Positions 15,353-24,831 of a DNA stretch of 64,000 bases are shown here, piece by piece. Position numbers and translations under genes: made by a program. The stretch covers positions 62,001 through 126,000 of the forward strand of contig JAPWJY010000002.1 in NCBI GenBank assembly GCA_028283765.1. The letters are read 5' to 3'. Each line of letters begins with the position of its first letter. Positions within the stretch are counted from its first letter, which is position 1. The stretch comes from Parvibaculaceae bacterium. GTDB taxonomy: Bacteria; Pseudomonadota; Alphaproteobacteria; Parvibaculales; Parvibaculaceae. A model generated the notes under the pieces. That model did no database searches. It was not told the origin of the DNA and was given only the letters and a program-made list of their open reading frames with translations.

Positions 15353-17653
15353 ATGGCAAATGGTATCGGACGCCTGGTCACGCGTATTTTGATCATCAAC
15401 GACAATCTGAACGATGACAGCGCCCAGGGCCGCGCGGTGCGCGCCCTTGTCGCGGGCCTCGAGGACAGGGACGTCGAAGTCGACACGTCACCCAGCGGCG
15501 AGGATGGCGCGCTCCATTTCTCGTCCGACAGTTCCTTCCAGGCGGTCGTGCTCGACTGGGATCTTGGCGAAGGCGAGGGGCATGAGACCGCTTCGGCGGC
15601 GCTTGCGGAAATTCGCAAGCGCAATGCGAAAGTACCGGTTTTCCTGCTGGCGGACCGCACGATAGCGTCATCCATCCCGGTTGAAGCCATGCAGCAGGCG
15701 GATGACTTTATCTGGCTGCTCGAGGATACAACCGATTTCATCTGTGGCCGCATCATCGCCGCCGCGGACCGTTATCGCCAGCAGGTTCTGCCACCCATGT
15801 TCCGGGCGCTGGTCAGGTTCTCGGAAGTCTATGAATATTCGTGGCACACGCCGGGCCATACGGGCGGCACAGCCTTTCTCAAATCGCCCGCCGGGCGAGC
15901 TTTCTTCGAGTTTTTCGGCGAAGAACTGTTCCGCTCCGATCTTTCCATTTCAGTGGGCGAACTCGGCTCCCTGCTCGACCATTCCGGCCCCATCGGCGCG
16001 GGTGAGAAATATGCCGCAACCGTGTTCGGCGCGCACCGCACCTACTATGTCACCAACGGCAGTTCAACCTCGAACCGCGTGATCCTGATGGCGAGCGTCA
16101 CCCGCGATCAGGTCGCGCTTTGCGACCGCAACTGCCACAAATCGGCGGAACATGCGATGACGCTTTCCGGTGCCATCCCGACCTATCTGATGCCGGTGCG
16201 CAACCGTTACGGCATCATCGGGCCGATTCCGCCGGAAAGCCTGACGAAGGAAGCCATCCGCAAATCCATCAAGTCGAACAAGCTCGTGCATGCGGATATC
16301 GACTCCACGCCCCGGCATGCCATCATCACCAACTCCACCTATGACGGCCTCTGCTACAACGTCACCCGGGTGGAAGAGCTTCTGGGCACCAGCATCGACC
16401 GGATGCATTTCGATGAAGCATGGTACGGCTATGCCAGATTCAATCCGTTATACAAGGACCGTTATGCCATGCATGGCGATCCCAAGGATCACGGCCCTTC
16501 GAAACCAACTGTTTTCGCGACGCAATCGACCCACAAGCTGCTCGCAGCGCTTTCACAGGCCTCGATGATCCATGTGCGCGACGGGCGCAATCCCGTCGAG
16601 CATGCGCGCTTCAACGAAGCCTTCATGATGCATGCCTCGACCTCGCCCAATTATGCGATCATTGCATCGAACGACGTAAGCGCCGCGATGATGGACGGTC
16701 CGGGCGGGGAAGCTCTGACCACGGAATCCATTCAGGAGGCCGTCGCCTTCCGTCAGCTCACGTCCCGGCTTCATAGTGAATTTTCGGCAAAAGGCGACTG
16801 GTTCTTCAATTGCTGGCAACCGGACAGCGTGAACGTTTCCGCCGGCAAAACCCGCCGCAAGGTTCCCTTTCATGAAGCGCCGCCCGACGTTCTGGCAACC
16901 GATCCCGATTGCTGGGTGCTGCATCCCGGGGAGGCGTGGCATGGGTTCGAAAAGCTGGAAGACAATTACTGCATGCTCGACCCGATCAAGGTATCGGTCG
17001 TAACGCCGGGCGTGGCGGCAAAGGGCGGACTCGAAAAAACCGGCATCCCCGCAGCCATCCTGACCGCCTATCTGGGACGTCAGGGCATCATCGTGGAAAA
17101 GACGACGGATTTTACCATCCTCTTCCTGTTCTCTATCGGCATCACCAAGGGCAAGTGGGGCACGCTTGCCAATGCGATGCTCGACTTCAAGCGCGACTAT
17201 GACGCCAATGCGCCGCTCACTCTGGTTCTGCCAGAACTTGTCGCCGGTAATCCTGAACGCTACGGGGCGCTCGGACTGAAGGATCTCTCAACCGAAATGT
17301 TCGACGCGATGAAGAAATATCGCACCACCGAATATCTCTCCAAGGCTTTCTCGGTTCTCCCCGTGCCGGATCTGAGCCCGGTCGAAGCCTACGAGCGGCT
17401 GGTGAAGAATGATGTCGAGCGGGTTGCGCTTTCCGCCATCGCGGGCCGCACGGTCGCGACCGGCGTGGTACCTTATCCGCCGGGCATCCCCTTGCTGATG
17501 CCCGGCGAAAACGCCGGTCCCGATAACGGGCCGCTGATCGGCTATCTGCGCTCGCTTGAAGCGTTCGACACCGGTTTTCCCGGCTTTGCCCATGACATCC
17601 ATGGTGTCGAGGCCGAGGAAGGCAAATATGAGATTTTCTGCATCAAACAATAA
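15353..17653 (+). CDS. Orn/Lys/Arg decarboxylase (fold-type I, PLP-dependent)
   Basis: 766-residue decarboxylase of the large bacterial type (SpeF/LdcI/AdiA). Residues ~1-125 are the response-regulator-like wing domain (RILIINDNLNDD, VLDWDLGEGEGHETA). The PLP domain follows, with YEYSWHTPGHTGG, FGAHRTYYVTNGSSTSNR, the aspartate region RMHFDEAWYGYARF and the Schiff-base lysine K395 in ATQSTHKLLAALSQ. The C-terminal domain begins near residue 640. ATG 15353 is chosen because AGGGGAGA lies 5-12 bases upstream. Substrate (ornithine, lysine or arginine) cannot be told by eye. It follows the guanidine operon on the same strand after 229 bases with its own structured leader. Genes of this family recur beside guanidine riboswitches in other bacteria. 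Confidence 0.92.
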   Translation: MANGIGRLVTRILIINDNLNDDSAQGRAVRALVAGLEDRDVEVDTSPSGEDGALHFSSDSSFQAVVLDWDLGEGEGHETASAALAEIRKRNAKVPVFLLADRTIASSIPVEAMQQADDFIWLLEDTTDFICGRIIAAADRYRQQVLPPMFRALVRFSEVYEYSWHTPGHTGGTAFLKSPAGRAFFEFFGEELFRSDLSISVGELGSLLDHSGPIGAGEKYAATVFGAHRTYYVTNGSSTSNRVILMASVTRDQVALCDRNCHKSAEHAMTLSGAIPTYLMPVRNRYGIIGPIPPESLTKEAIRKSIKSNKLVHADIDSTPRHAIITNSTYDGLCYNVTRVEELLGTSIDRMHFDEAWYGYARFNPLYKDRYAMHGDPKDHGPSKPTVFATQSTHKLLAALSQASMIHVRDGRNPVEHARFNEAFMMHASTSPNYAIIASNDVSAAMMDGPGGEALTTESIQEAVAFRQLTSRLHSEFSAKGDWFFNCWQPDSVNVSAGKTRRKVPFHEAPPDVLATDPDCWVLHPGEAWHGFEKLEDNYCMLDPIKVSVVTPGVAAKGGLEKTGIPAAILTAYLGRQGIIVEKTTDFTILFLFSIGITKGKWGTLANAMLDFKRDYDANAPLTLVLPELVAGNPERYGALGLKDLSTEMFDAMKKYRTTEYLSKAFSVLPVPDLSPVEAYERLVKNDVERVALSAIAGRTVATGVVPYPPGIPLLMPGENAGPDNGPLIGYLRSLEAFDTGFPGFAHDIHGVEAEEGKYEIFCIKQ

Positions 17654-17679
17654 TATCCGCCGTCATGTCTGACAGGGCG

Positions 17680-17707
17680 ATGGCCTCCCCGGCGGGGAGG
17701 CCATTTT
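17680..17707 (+). terminator. Intrinsic terminator after the decarboxylase
   Basis: An 11-bp perfect stem, 17680-17690 against 17694-17704, loop GGC, directly followed by TTTC. It lies between two converging genes and probably serves both directions. Confidence 0.8.
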
Positions 17708-17718
17708 CATGACGGGGA

Positions 17719-18753
17719 TCAGGCCGGAGTGCGCTCGACGGCGGCGATCCGGCTCACGGAACGGTTGTCATCCCAGTGGCTCTTGCGGTTGAAGCTGGGC
17801 GGACGGTCCTTGAGGATGCGCGTGGCGAGCCACAGGCGCTTGAAGTGACGTTTGTGGCCACTCGCCGGATCGTCCTCATAAGCAGTCCGCCCATGAAGGA
17901 CATGGTAGTTATTGATGAACTGCATCTCGCCGGGCTGCAAATCCATATAAACATTGTACTGTGGCTCGTTAGCCATCCGGCTTACCAGATCAAGCGCCTC
18001 GATGGCCTGCGCTGAAAGTCTGGGAGCATCGGCGTGACGCTGCGATGTTTTGATATATTGCGGCACGAAGCGAACGAACAGCCGGTCCCGATATTCCGTG
18101 AACACACTTCTCTGATAGAAGGGCTGCCCACCCTTTGGTTCTTCGCCCCGAAAATCCCATGGCAGTTCATCGAACAGGCGGGCGATCATATCCGGATGTG
18201 TCCGGACAAGCTCATTATAGATGGCGACCACATTGGCGACGCATGACAGCCCGCCCTTTTTCGCCTTACGCAGGCACATCAGGCCGACAAGGTCCGAGCC
18301 GTCAGTATGATAGTCGAGCGCGATCAGGCCCAGTTCGTTGCCGCGGGTTGTCGGGTCGCCGATCGTGCGGCCCTGATCCGTGACATCCCCCATGACATGG
18401 CCATATTTGTTCTGCGGCCATGGGTCCCCGAGGTGCATGCCGATGCCCCAGTAGAGCATGGTGAGATCGTCGTCCGAATAGCGCCCGCTATCGAGTGCGC
18501 TGATCCGGACAAAACCGCGCCCGTCGATCAGTTCCTTTTCGACGCTGGCGAGCTTGTCAACGAGCCCCTCAAGCGGGAAATGACTCCGGTCCAGCTCCAG
18601 AAGATTATCCGAAAAGGATTTCGCGACACCCAGCGCATGATCCAGTTCCCGCTTGTCGGCATCGCTGAGGAACAAGGTCCATTGCTCAGGGTCCTGCACA
18701 TCGGCGGAACGCCAGTTCACATGGGTTTCGAGCGGCCGGGGCATTGCAGTCAT
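17719..18753 (-). CDS. Fe(II)/2-oxoglutarate-dependent dioxygenase, TauD/clavaminate synthase-like
   Basis: 344-residue cytoplasmic dioxygenase of the TauD/TfdA superfamily. The metal-binding HxD is H149/D151 in YHTDGSD. The distal histidine is probably H287 in NYHVLHGRTAYED, and the arginine for 2-oxoglutarate is near residue 306. The domain GLISALDSGRYSDDDLTMLYWGIGMHLG-like segment before the HxD is typical of the branch often annotated 'TauD/TfdA family dioxygenase'. A clear AAGGAGGAG ribosome site precedes ATG 18753. It lies 35 bases after the amidohydrolase gene on the same strand, so they form an operon. Substrate unknown, probably an amino-acid-like compound. Confidence 0.85.
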   Translation of the reverse strand: MTAMPRPLETHVNWRSADVQDPEQWTLFLSDADKRELDHALGVAKSFSDNLLELDRSHFPLEGLVDKLASVEKELIDGRGFVRISALDSGRYSDDDLTMLYWGIGMHLGDPWPQNKYGHVMGDVTDQGRTIGDPTTRGNELGLIALDYHTDGSDLVGLMCLRKAKKGGLSCVANVVAIYNELVRTHPDMIARLFDELPWDFRGEEPKGGQPFYQRSVFTEYRDRLFVRFVPQYIKTSQRHADAPRLSAQAIEALDLVSRMANEPQYNVYMDLQPGEMQFINNYHVLHGRTAYEDDPASGHKRHFKRLWLATRILKDRPPSFNRKSHWDDNRSVSRIAAVERTPA

Positions 18754-18788
18754 TTTCTCCTCCTTGACCTGTTATTTTCTTATGAGGC

Positions 18789-20513
18789 TTATGCAGCGGC
18801 CTGCGGCCCACGCACCAGCCGGCCCGGCAATGCGCCGGTTGCTTCGCCATCGCGATAGACCGTCACGCCTGAGACGACCGTGGCGGTATAGCCGCGCGCG
18901 CCCTGCAGCAGGCGCTTCCCGCCCGCCGGAAGGTCGAAAGCCATGTGCGGCGCTTCCACGGCCAGCCTCCCGAAGTCGATGACGTTCAGATCCGCCTTCA
19001 TGCCGGGCGCGATGGTGCCGCGATCCATGAGGCCGACCGTGCGGGCGGTGTCGTGAGTCTGGCGTTTGACCAGCCAGGGCAGATCGAACCGCCCCGTCTC
19101 CCGGTCCCGCCCCCAATGCGAGAGCAGATAGGTGGAGAAGCTTGCATCCGAAATGACGCCGACATGCGCACCGCCGTCGCCCAGCCCCATCACCGTATAG
19201 GGGCTCGCGATCATCTCGCCGCAGACGTCGAGGTTGAAATACGCGTAATTGGCGAAAGGCGCGAACATGAAGCGGCGTCCATCCGCTTCGAGCAGCAGGT
19301 CGTAGGCGACTTCCAGCGCCGTCCGGTTTTCCCGCGCCGCTATCGCGGCCACGGACTGGTCCCGGTCCGGTTCATAGTCCGGGTTCTCGCCCAGTGGAAA
19401 TATCCGCTCGAACGCCGTCAGTCGGCCCGCCGCCGGATCGGTCTTTTCTACCGCCGCCTCGGCAAGAAGCCGCGCGCGGAAGGCCGGATCGCGCATCAGG
19501 GCTAGACGCTCGGCATGCGGCCTGTGCGAAATCTCCTTGTAGCCGGGCGTGGCCGAGAACGGGTTCAGGCTTCCCTGCAATCCGTAAAGAACCCCGATGG
19601 GCCTTGGCGCGACCTGGGCACAGATCGGCAGGCCATCCGTCACCGCCTTGCCGATCATGCCGAGAATATCTCGCCAGCCCTCCGGGCGGCGATGCGCCTG
19701 ACCGAGCGACAAAGACAGGGGCCGCCCGGACGCCTCGACGATCCGGCGCACCATGGCGAATTCCGATTGTGGATCCGGCGTGTCGAAATCGGAAATCAGC
19801 TCCATCACGCCGTGCCCCGCATCGCGGATGCCGAGCGCAATCCCCATCAGTTCGCTTTCCGTGGCACGCAGCGAAGGGGTGGGGTCGCCCTTGATGGTCT
19901 TGTGGTTGAGGGTTCGCGAGGTGGAAAAGCCGATCGCCCCGGCCAACATGGCTTCCGCCGTCAGGCGGCGCATCTCGGCAATGTCGCGTTCGTTCGCCGG
20001 TTCGAGGTCCGCGCCGCGCGCGCCCATCACATAAAGCCGCAAGGCCCCATGGGGAAGCTGGGCACAGATGTCGATGTCATAGCGGCGGGCGTCCAGCGCA
20101 TCGAGATAGTCGGGAAAGGATTCCCAGTTCCAGCGCAGCCCTTCATGGAGCGCGGCGCCGGGAATATCCTCCACACCCTCCATCAACTCGATCAGGCGAT
20201 CATGGTCCTGCTTGTGGACAGGGGCAAAGCCCACACCGCAATTGCCCATCACAGCCGTGGTCACGCCATGCCAGCTTGAGGGTGCCAGCCGGCTGTCCCA
20301 GGTCGCCTGCCCGTCGTAATGGGTGTGAATATCGACAAAACCCGGCGTCACGATCTGCCCGCGCGCGTCGATTTCCTCGGTGCCGCTGCCGCCGATTGCG
20401 CCGATCCCGGCGATCCGGCCGTCCTTCACGCCAATATCGGCCTCGAACAGGGGCGCGCCGGTGCCGTCGGCCACCTGGCCGCCGCGCACGATCAGATCAT
20501 AATCCCGGGCCAT
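18789..20513 (-). CDS. D-aminoacylase-type amidohydrolase (amidohydrolase_3 family)
   Basis: 574-residue metal-dependent hydrolase of the N-acyl-D-amino-acid deacylase/dihydroorotase-like superfamily. The beta-sandwich start [14 protein letters not shown] is followed by the metal motif DIHTHYDGQ (H63, H65, D67), the GNCGVGFAP segment and the late [14 protein letters not shown] region. The C-terminal strand returns to the sandwich ([16 protein letters not shown]). Members remove acyl groups from D-amino acids or open cyclic amides; the exact substrate is not readable. It is transcribed from a promoter overlapped by a palindrome next to the marR gene, with the dioxygenase gene downstream. Confidence 0.87.
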   Translation of the reverse strand: MARDYDLIVRGGQVADGTGAPLFEADIGVKDGRIAGIGAIGGSGTEEIDARGQIVTPGFVDIHTHYDGQATWDSRLAPSSWHGVTTAVMGNCGVGFAPVHKQDHDRLIELMEGVEDIPGAALHEGLRWNWESFPDYLDALDARRYDIDICAQLPHGALRLYVMGARGADLEPANERDIAEMRRLTAEAMLAGAIGFSTSRTLNHKTIKGDPTPSLRATESELMGIALGIRDAGHGVMELISDFDTPDPQSEFAMVRRIVEASGRPLSLSLGQAHRRPEGWRDILGMIGKAVTDGLPICAQVAPRPIGVLYGLQGSLNPFSATPGYKEISHRPHAERLALMRDPAFRARLLAEAAVEKTDPAAGRLTAFERIFPLGENPDYEPDRDQSVAAIAARENRTALEVAYDLLLEADGRRFMFAPFANYAYFNLDVCGEMIASPYTVMGLGDGGAHVGVISDASFSTYLLSHWGRDRETGRFDLPWLVKRQTHDTARTVGLMDRGTIAPGMKADLNVIDFGRLAVEAPHMAFDLPAGGKRLLQGARGYTATVVSGVTVYRDGEATGALPGRLVRGPQAAA

Positions 20514-20529
20514 TGATCCTCGCCTTCTT

Positions 20530-20551
20530 TTAGTTAGTATTATCTAACTAA
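20530..20551. promoter_or_regulatory. MarR-type palindromic operator before the amidohydrolase-dioxygenase operon
   Basis: TTAGTTAG and CTAACTAA form 8-bp perfect inverted arms around a 6-base AT centre. On the minus strand a -35 TTGACG (complement of 20574-20579) and -10 CATAGT (complement of 20551-20556) are 17 bases apart, so the palindrome straddles the expected start point. The adjacent marR gene is the obvious repressor. Confidence 0.72.
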
Positions 20552-20592
20552 CTATGATCCGCGAAAATGGGTCCGTCAAGAGCCCGGCTGCT

Positions 20593-21057
20593 CTATTCCA
20601 GAAAGCGCCTTTCCACGTCCTTCAGGCGCTGTTCCTTGCTGGCGGCGAGCGCGTGATAGAGCGTGTCCATCATCATGTAGAAGGCGGGAAGGTCGAACCC
20701 CGGCAGCAACTGGTCGATCCGTTCCGCAAGCGAGTCCTCGAATGCCCGCATCCGCGCGCGGCCCTGCTCCGTCAGCACGATCTGCGTCGCCCGGCCATCG
20801 TCGGGATCCGCCTCCTCCGCGATCCAGTCCTTCTGGCGCAGATTGTTCAGCATGGCGGAGATGGTCGGCTTTTTCACCGCGCCGGCGGCCGCAATGGCGC
20901 CCGCGCGCTTCGACCCGTTGCTGAGATAAAGCAATGTACGGTACTGGGTCAGGCTGATGTCCTGATCGCGGGCCACCTGCTCGAACTCACGATAAAGAGT
21001 GATGACCGCGCGGATACCGAAAGCTTTTTCTCTGCTGGTCATGGGTCCGTCTTGCAT
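20593..21057 (-). CDS. MarR-family transcriptional regulator
   Basis: 154 residues (139 if it starts at the second ATG, MTSREK). The winged helix-turn-helix is visible: ISLTQYRTLLYLSNGSKRAGAIAAAGAVKKPTISAMLNNLRQKDWI, then the wing EEADPDDGRATQIVLTEQGRARM. The flanking helices form the dimer interface. It lies 79 bases upstream of the amidohydrolase gene on the same strand, with a palindromic operator in the gap. Autoregulation is not evident; control of the downstream catabolic pair is the likely role. The ligand is presumably their substrate (inference). Confidence 0.88.
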   Translation of the reverse strand: MQDGPMTSREKAFGIRAVITLYREFEQVARDQDISLTQYRTLLYLSNGSKRAGAIAAAGAVKKPTISAMLNNLRQKDWIAEEADPDDGRATQIVLTEQGRARMRAFEDSLAERIDQLLPGFDLPAFYMMMDTLYHALAASKEQRLKDVERRFLE

Positions 21058-21131
21058 GTGAAACAGGATGCCGGAGATTTAGACGCCCGGCCGCACAAAG
21101 GGAACTGAAACCTCGCCCGCGCGGTGCGGCG

Positions 21132-23600
21132 TCACGCTTTCGGCAGGGGCTCTGCTGTCTTGTCCTTCAATTCAACAGGATCGTCCACTGTGCCTCCCGG
21201 CACCGCGACGATGCGAACCTCGTGCTGGGGGCTCGGGATATTGATGTCGTGCAGCCTGAATATGTCGTCGATCGCATAGTGAAGATTGCTCTTCGTGCTC
21301 AGCATATAATCCGTATCCCGCACGAAGCAGCGCAACTCGAAGTCGAGCGAATAATCCCCGAAATTGACGAAGAAAGCCTTGGGCTCGGGATATTTGAGAA
21401 TCTCCTCCTGAGACTTGGCGCAATCGACCAGCAGGGAGGCGACCAGGCGCGTGTCCGTGCCATAGTCCACGCCGACCTTGATGATCAGCCTCGCAATCCG
21501 GTTCTTGTGGGTCCAGTTCGTGACCGACGAGGCGATGATTTCGGAATTGGGCACAATGACGGAGGCCCGGTCGAACGTCTCGATCTCGGTCGCGCGCACC
21601 GAGATATGCCGCACCGTGCCCTCATTGCCGCCCACGATGATCCAGTCGCCGACGCGGATCGGCCGTTCGATCAGGATCAGCAGACCGGCGACGAAATTCT
21701 CGACCACCGTCTTCAGCCCGAAACCGATACCGACGGAAAGGGCGCCGGCGACGATGGCGAGATTGGCGAAGCCCACGCCGAGAATCGAGACCGCCGCGAG
21801 CGCGGAGAGCGTGACCCCGATATAGGTGATACCCGACGTGATGGAATTGCGGATGCTCGGATCGAGCGTCGTGGTCGGCAGGATGCGGCTGCCCAGCCAG
21901 CGCTGTATCCAGCCGGTCAGGGCGTATCCCACAATGAAAGTGACGACGGCCAGAAAGATGCCGGTCAGGGAAATCGTGACGCCGCCAATGGTAAGCCCGC
22001 CGGCGATGCTGTTGCCCCAGATGGCGAGCGTGCCTGCGGGCACGCCGAGCAGCAGCAGCAGGAGCGGCACCACAATGATGATCGTCACCAGATCGATGGC
22101 GAGGGTCACGAACAGCGGTATGACCCCCATGGGTGCTGTTCCAGCCGCTGCGGTGGGATTGGCGGGGGTAGCGGGCCGCTTGCGCGCCGCGCGTCGCGCC
22201 AGCAGGACATTGGCACCCTCCTGGGCTGCCATCCTGAAAAGCAGGGCAATGCCGATGAGCATGGCCGCGATGATCATGCGCAGCTGAATGAACTCGGAGA
22301 GCCTCCCGTAGCCGCACAAGGCAATGACGGGCGTCACGACGATAAAGACGATCAGAATGGTACGTCCGAGGCGGACGAGAGAATGCCGGTCTTCCTCATC
22401 CTCGCCTGTCTTTGCGGTGTCACCGCCAGCCGGCGCAGCGGGCCGGGCTTCCTCCCAATATCCATCCGGCAGCATGAGCGCCAGCAGGCCACTCACGAAA
22501 AGGCTTTGCAGCAGAAGGAAGACCGAGCCCAGCGGCCCGGTGATCAGATCATAGGTGCGCAAAACAATCTGGAAGTTGGCGGTGACGACCAGCGTGACGC
22601 TCAGAATGGCGATCCGCAAGGGCAGCGCCCTCGCGCCGGACGGAGTAACGGGCACCACCCGCCATGCCGGAGCCCGAGGGGAAAAAGCGGCATAGGTAAG
22701 GCCGATGACCGCGAACAAGGGCATGATGATGGACGCCAGCGTCCAGACCATCTTCTCGGCCTGTGTGGAAAGAATGCCCTGCACATGAAGGAACGCAACG
22801 CCGACAAGGATCAGGAGCGCAGGCACAAGCGCATTGGCAATCCCTTCGGCGAGCGCCGCCATGATCCGGCGGCTTGAGCTTGGCGACGTCTCCAGCGGAT
22901 CGCGGCCGAAATGCCTGCGAATGAGCCGCCTCGCCTGCCATCCACCGGCAATGCCCGCAAGAAGAATGGCAAGCGCTGTCAGGCTGATGCGGTGCCAGCG
23001 GGGCGCATCCGTCTGCAGCTCGTCGAGCTTGTCGCTGGCCATCTCCCGGAGCGCATCGGAGACCTTGCCGGAATCGGCCAGGGCGTTCTGCCAGACATCC
23101 GGCGTGACAGGTGGCGGGAACCGGGCGAAAATCAGGGTCTGAAGCCGCATCCTTTCGGTTGCGGCCAGCCCCTCCAGCAGGTCGCCGCCTTTCAGAATGG
23201 CAAGCGAACACTGCTTGATGTGTGTCTCATGGAGATTGATCTTGGCCGTGAGACTTGCCCGCAACGTGGCGATCTTGTCGGATTCCTTGGGCGCATCGGG
23301 CGCCGGCTCCGGTCCCAGCTGGGCAAGCTGGGCCTTCAGCGGATCGAGGAGCGCCTGTTCATTGGTCTGGAGCGTTTTTGCCTGGTCGATGAGGGCCTGA
23401 ACAGCGGACTTGTAGTCGACCGTGCCGTCATCATCCCCGTTTTTGTCGATATAGCTCTGAACCGCATCCGCGGTCTTGCGCCAGCCGGCAAAGACGGAGT
23501 CGAAATCCTCCGCTCCCCCCGCCGCCCGGGATCCGGGGACAAGAGCAAAGGTTGCGATCGCCACAAGCAGGAGGGCGCCCAGAAGCCGCGACAGTCTCAT
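21132..23600 (-). CDS. MscS-family mechanosensitive channel with N-terminal DUF3772 domain
   Basis: 822-residue inner-membrane channel. A signal peptide (to about SRAAGG, residue 28) is followed by a periplasmic, mostly helical DUF3772 region (residues ~30-200, FDSVFAGWRKTADAVQSYIDKNGDDDG). About ten hydrophobic segments come next. The MscS core starts near residue 590: VGIGFGLKTVVENFVAGLLILIERPIRVGDWIIVGGNEGTVRHISVRATEIETFDRASVIVPNSEIIASSVTNW-type sequence, here read in pieces. The C-terminal cytoplasmic vestibule domain ends near residue 800. It releases solutes on hypo-osmotic shock. It is followed by marR after 74 bases on the same strand but is probably unrelated in function. Confidence 0.92.
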   Translation of the reverse strand: MRLSRLLGALLLVAIATFALVPGSRAAGGAEDFDSVFAGWRKTADAVQSYIDKNGDDDGTVDYKSAVQALIDQAKTLQTNEQALLDPLKAQLAQLGPEPAPDAPKESDKIATLRASLTAKINLHETHIKQCSLAILKGGDLLEGLAATERMRLQTLIFARFPPPVTPDVWQNALADSGKVSDALREMASDKLDELQTDAPRWHRISLTALAILLAGIAGGWQARRLIRRHFGRDPLETSPSSSRRIMAALAEGIANALVPALLILVGVAFLHVQGILSTQAEKMVWTLASIIMPLFAVIGLTYAAFSPRAPAWRVVPVTPSGARALPLRIAILSVTLVVTANFQIVLRTYDLITGPLGSVFLLLQSLFVSGLLALMLPDGYWEEARPAAPAGGDTAKTGEDEEDRHSLVRLGRTILIVFIVVTPVIALCGYGRLSEFIQLRMIIAAMLIGIALLFRMAAQEGANVLLARRAARKRPATPANPTAAAGTAPMGVIPLFVTLAIDLVTIIIVVPLLLLLLGVPAGTLAIWGNSIAGGLTIGGVTISLTGIFLAVVTFIVGYALTGWIQRWLGSRILPTTTLDPSIRNSITSGITYIGVTLSALAAVSILGVGFANLAIVAGALSVGIGFGLKTVVENFVAGLLILIERPIRVGDWIIVGGNEGTVRHISVRATEIETFDRASVIVPNSEIIASSVTNWTHKNRIARLIIKVGVDYGTDTRLVASLLVDCAKSQEEILKYPEPKAFFVNFGDYSLDFELRCFVRDTDYMLSTKSNLHYAIDDIFRLHDINIPSPQHEVRIVAVPGGTVDDPVELKDKTAEPLPKA

Positions 23601-23676
23601 ATTCGATCCGTGCTCCGTCTACGGCCTCAGGAACCATTGAAGGACCGCTGCCGCAGCTTATCCCGGCTGACGCCGT

Positions 23677-24612
23677 TCAGGAATGGGCCTGAGACGCTGC
23701 CGCCCTGGCGAGACGATTGGAGGCCCTCTGCTCGCTCCACGTTATGTAAAGTGTCGAACCGACCACGATCAAAGCCCCGGCGATGGTGGTCCAGGCCGGA
23801 ATGTCGCCAAAGAGGACAAACCCGGCAATCACCGCGAAGACGAGGCGGGTATAGTCGATCGGCGCCATGGCGGCGGCATCCCCCACGGCCATGCCCTTGA
23901 TATAACAGGCCTGGGTTATCACGCCGAAAGCGCCCATGATGGCGAGCAGCGCCAGATCGAGGAGGCCCGGCCAACGCCAGACGAAGATCGCGGGCGGAAT
24001 CGAAAAGGCAAGGCCGAGCAGCGCGGCATAGACGAGGAGAACGAGGGGAGCATGGTCGCGAACCATGACCTTCATGCCCGTTATCGTCAGCGCGAACAGC
24101 AGGGCCGAGGCCAGCGCCGCACCCTGCCCCCACAGCAGCGCCATGCCGGTCGCGTTGCCGGTCCCCCCGCCGCCCATGCCGCTGACCAGCAGCACAACCC
24201 CCGCAAAGCCCGCCAGCGCCGCGATCACGCGCGGGAACCCGATCTTTTCCCGTAATACAAAGGCGGCCAGCGGCACCAGCCAGAGCGAGCGGGTAAAGGA
24301 CAGCGCATTCGCATCGGCCAGCGGCAGGGCCTGATAGGCATAGAAGCTGAGAATGGTGGCGAGCGTTCCTGCCGCCGAGCGGAACAGCAGAATGCCCGGC
24401 CGGGTGGTGTAAAAGGCCCGGCGCCAGTCCCGCGCCATCAGGGGCAGCAGCACAATCACTCCGGCCGCCTGCCGGTAAAAGGTCTGGAGACCGGCCGGAT
24501 AGTCATTACCAAGAAATTTGACGAGCGTGGTCATGATCGTGAAGGTCAGGGCCGCCGTCAGCATCCAGCACGCCCCCTGAAGATTCGGGGACAGGGCATC
24601 GAACCGTCTCAT
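23677..24612 (-). CDS. DMT-superfamily EamA transporter
   Basis: 311-residue inner-membrane exporter with ten predicted helices formed by two EamA repeats (first from LQGACWMLTAALTFTIMTTLVKFL, second from GMALLWGQGAALASALLFALTITG). The second repeat ends WTTIAGALIVVGSTLYITWSEQR, the usual EamA finish. I use ATG 24612, which has AGGAAGAG upstream and begins just before the first helix; a start at 24654 adds 14 basic residues. Substrate unknown; the family exports amino acids and other metabolites. Confidence 0.87.
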   Translation of the reverse strand: MRRFDALSPNLQGACWMLTAALTFTIMTTLVKFLGNDYPAGLQTFYRQAAGVIVLLPLMARDWRRAFYTTRPGILLFRSAAGTLATILSFYAYQALPLADANALSFTRSLWLVPLAAFVLREKIGFPRVIAALAGFAGVVLLVSGMGGGGTGNATGMALLWGQGAALASALLFALTITGMKVMVRDHAPLVLLVYAALLGLAFSIPPAIFVWRWPGLLDLALLAIMGAFGVITQACYIKGMAVGDAAAMAPIDYTRLVFAVIAGFVLFGDIPAWTTIAGALIVVGSTLYITWSEQRASNRLARAAASQAHS

Positions 24613-24831
24613 CCAGCTCTTCCTGAAACGAGCAACTCCCCTTCTGATACGCATGGCAAATTTCCCGGCTTTCGTCGCAGGCGGTAATAACCATGATTAA
24701 CGCAGCGTTACAATCGCGCCCGGACGTACCCTGGGAAAGCCGTCCGGGCCTGCCCCCGATAGCCGATTGACGCCCGGTCGCCTGTTGCGGCTAATAACGC
24801 CAACAAGCTTATAAAACAGGGAGAAAATCTG

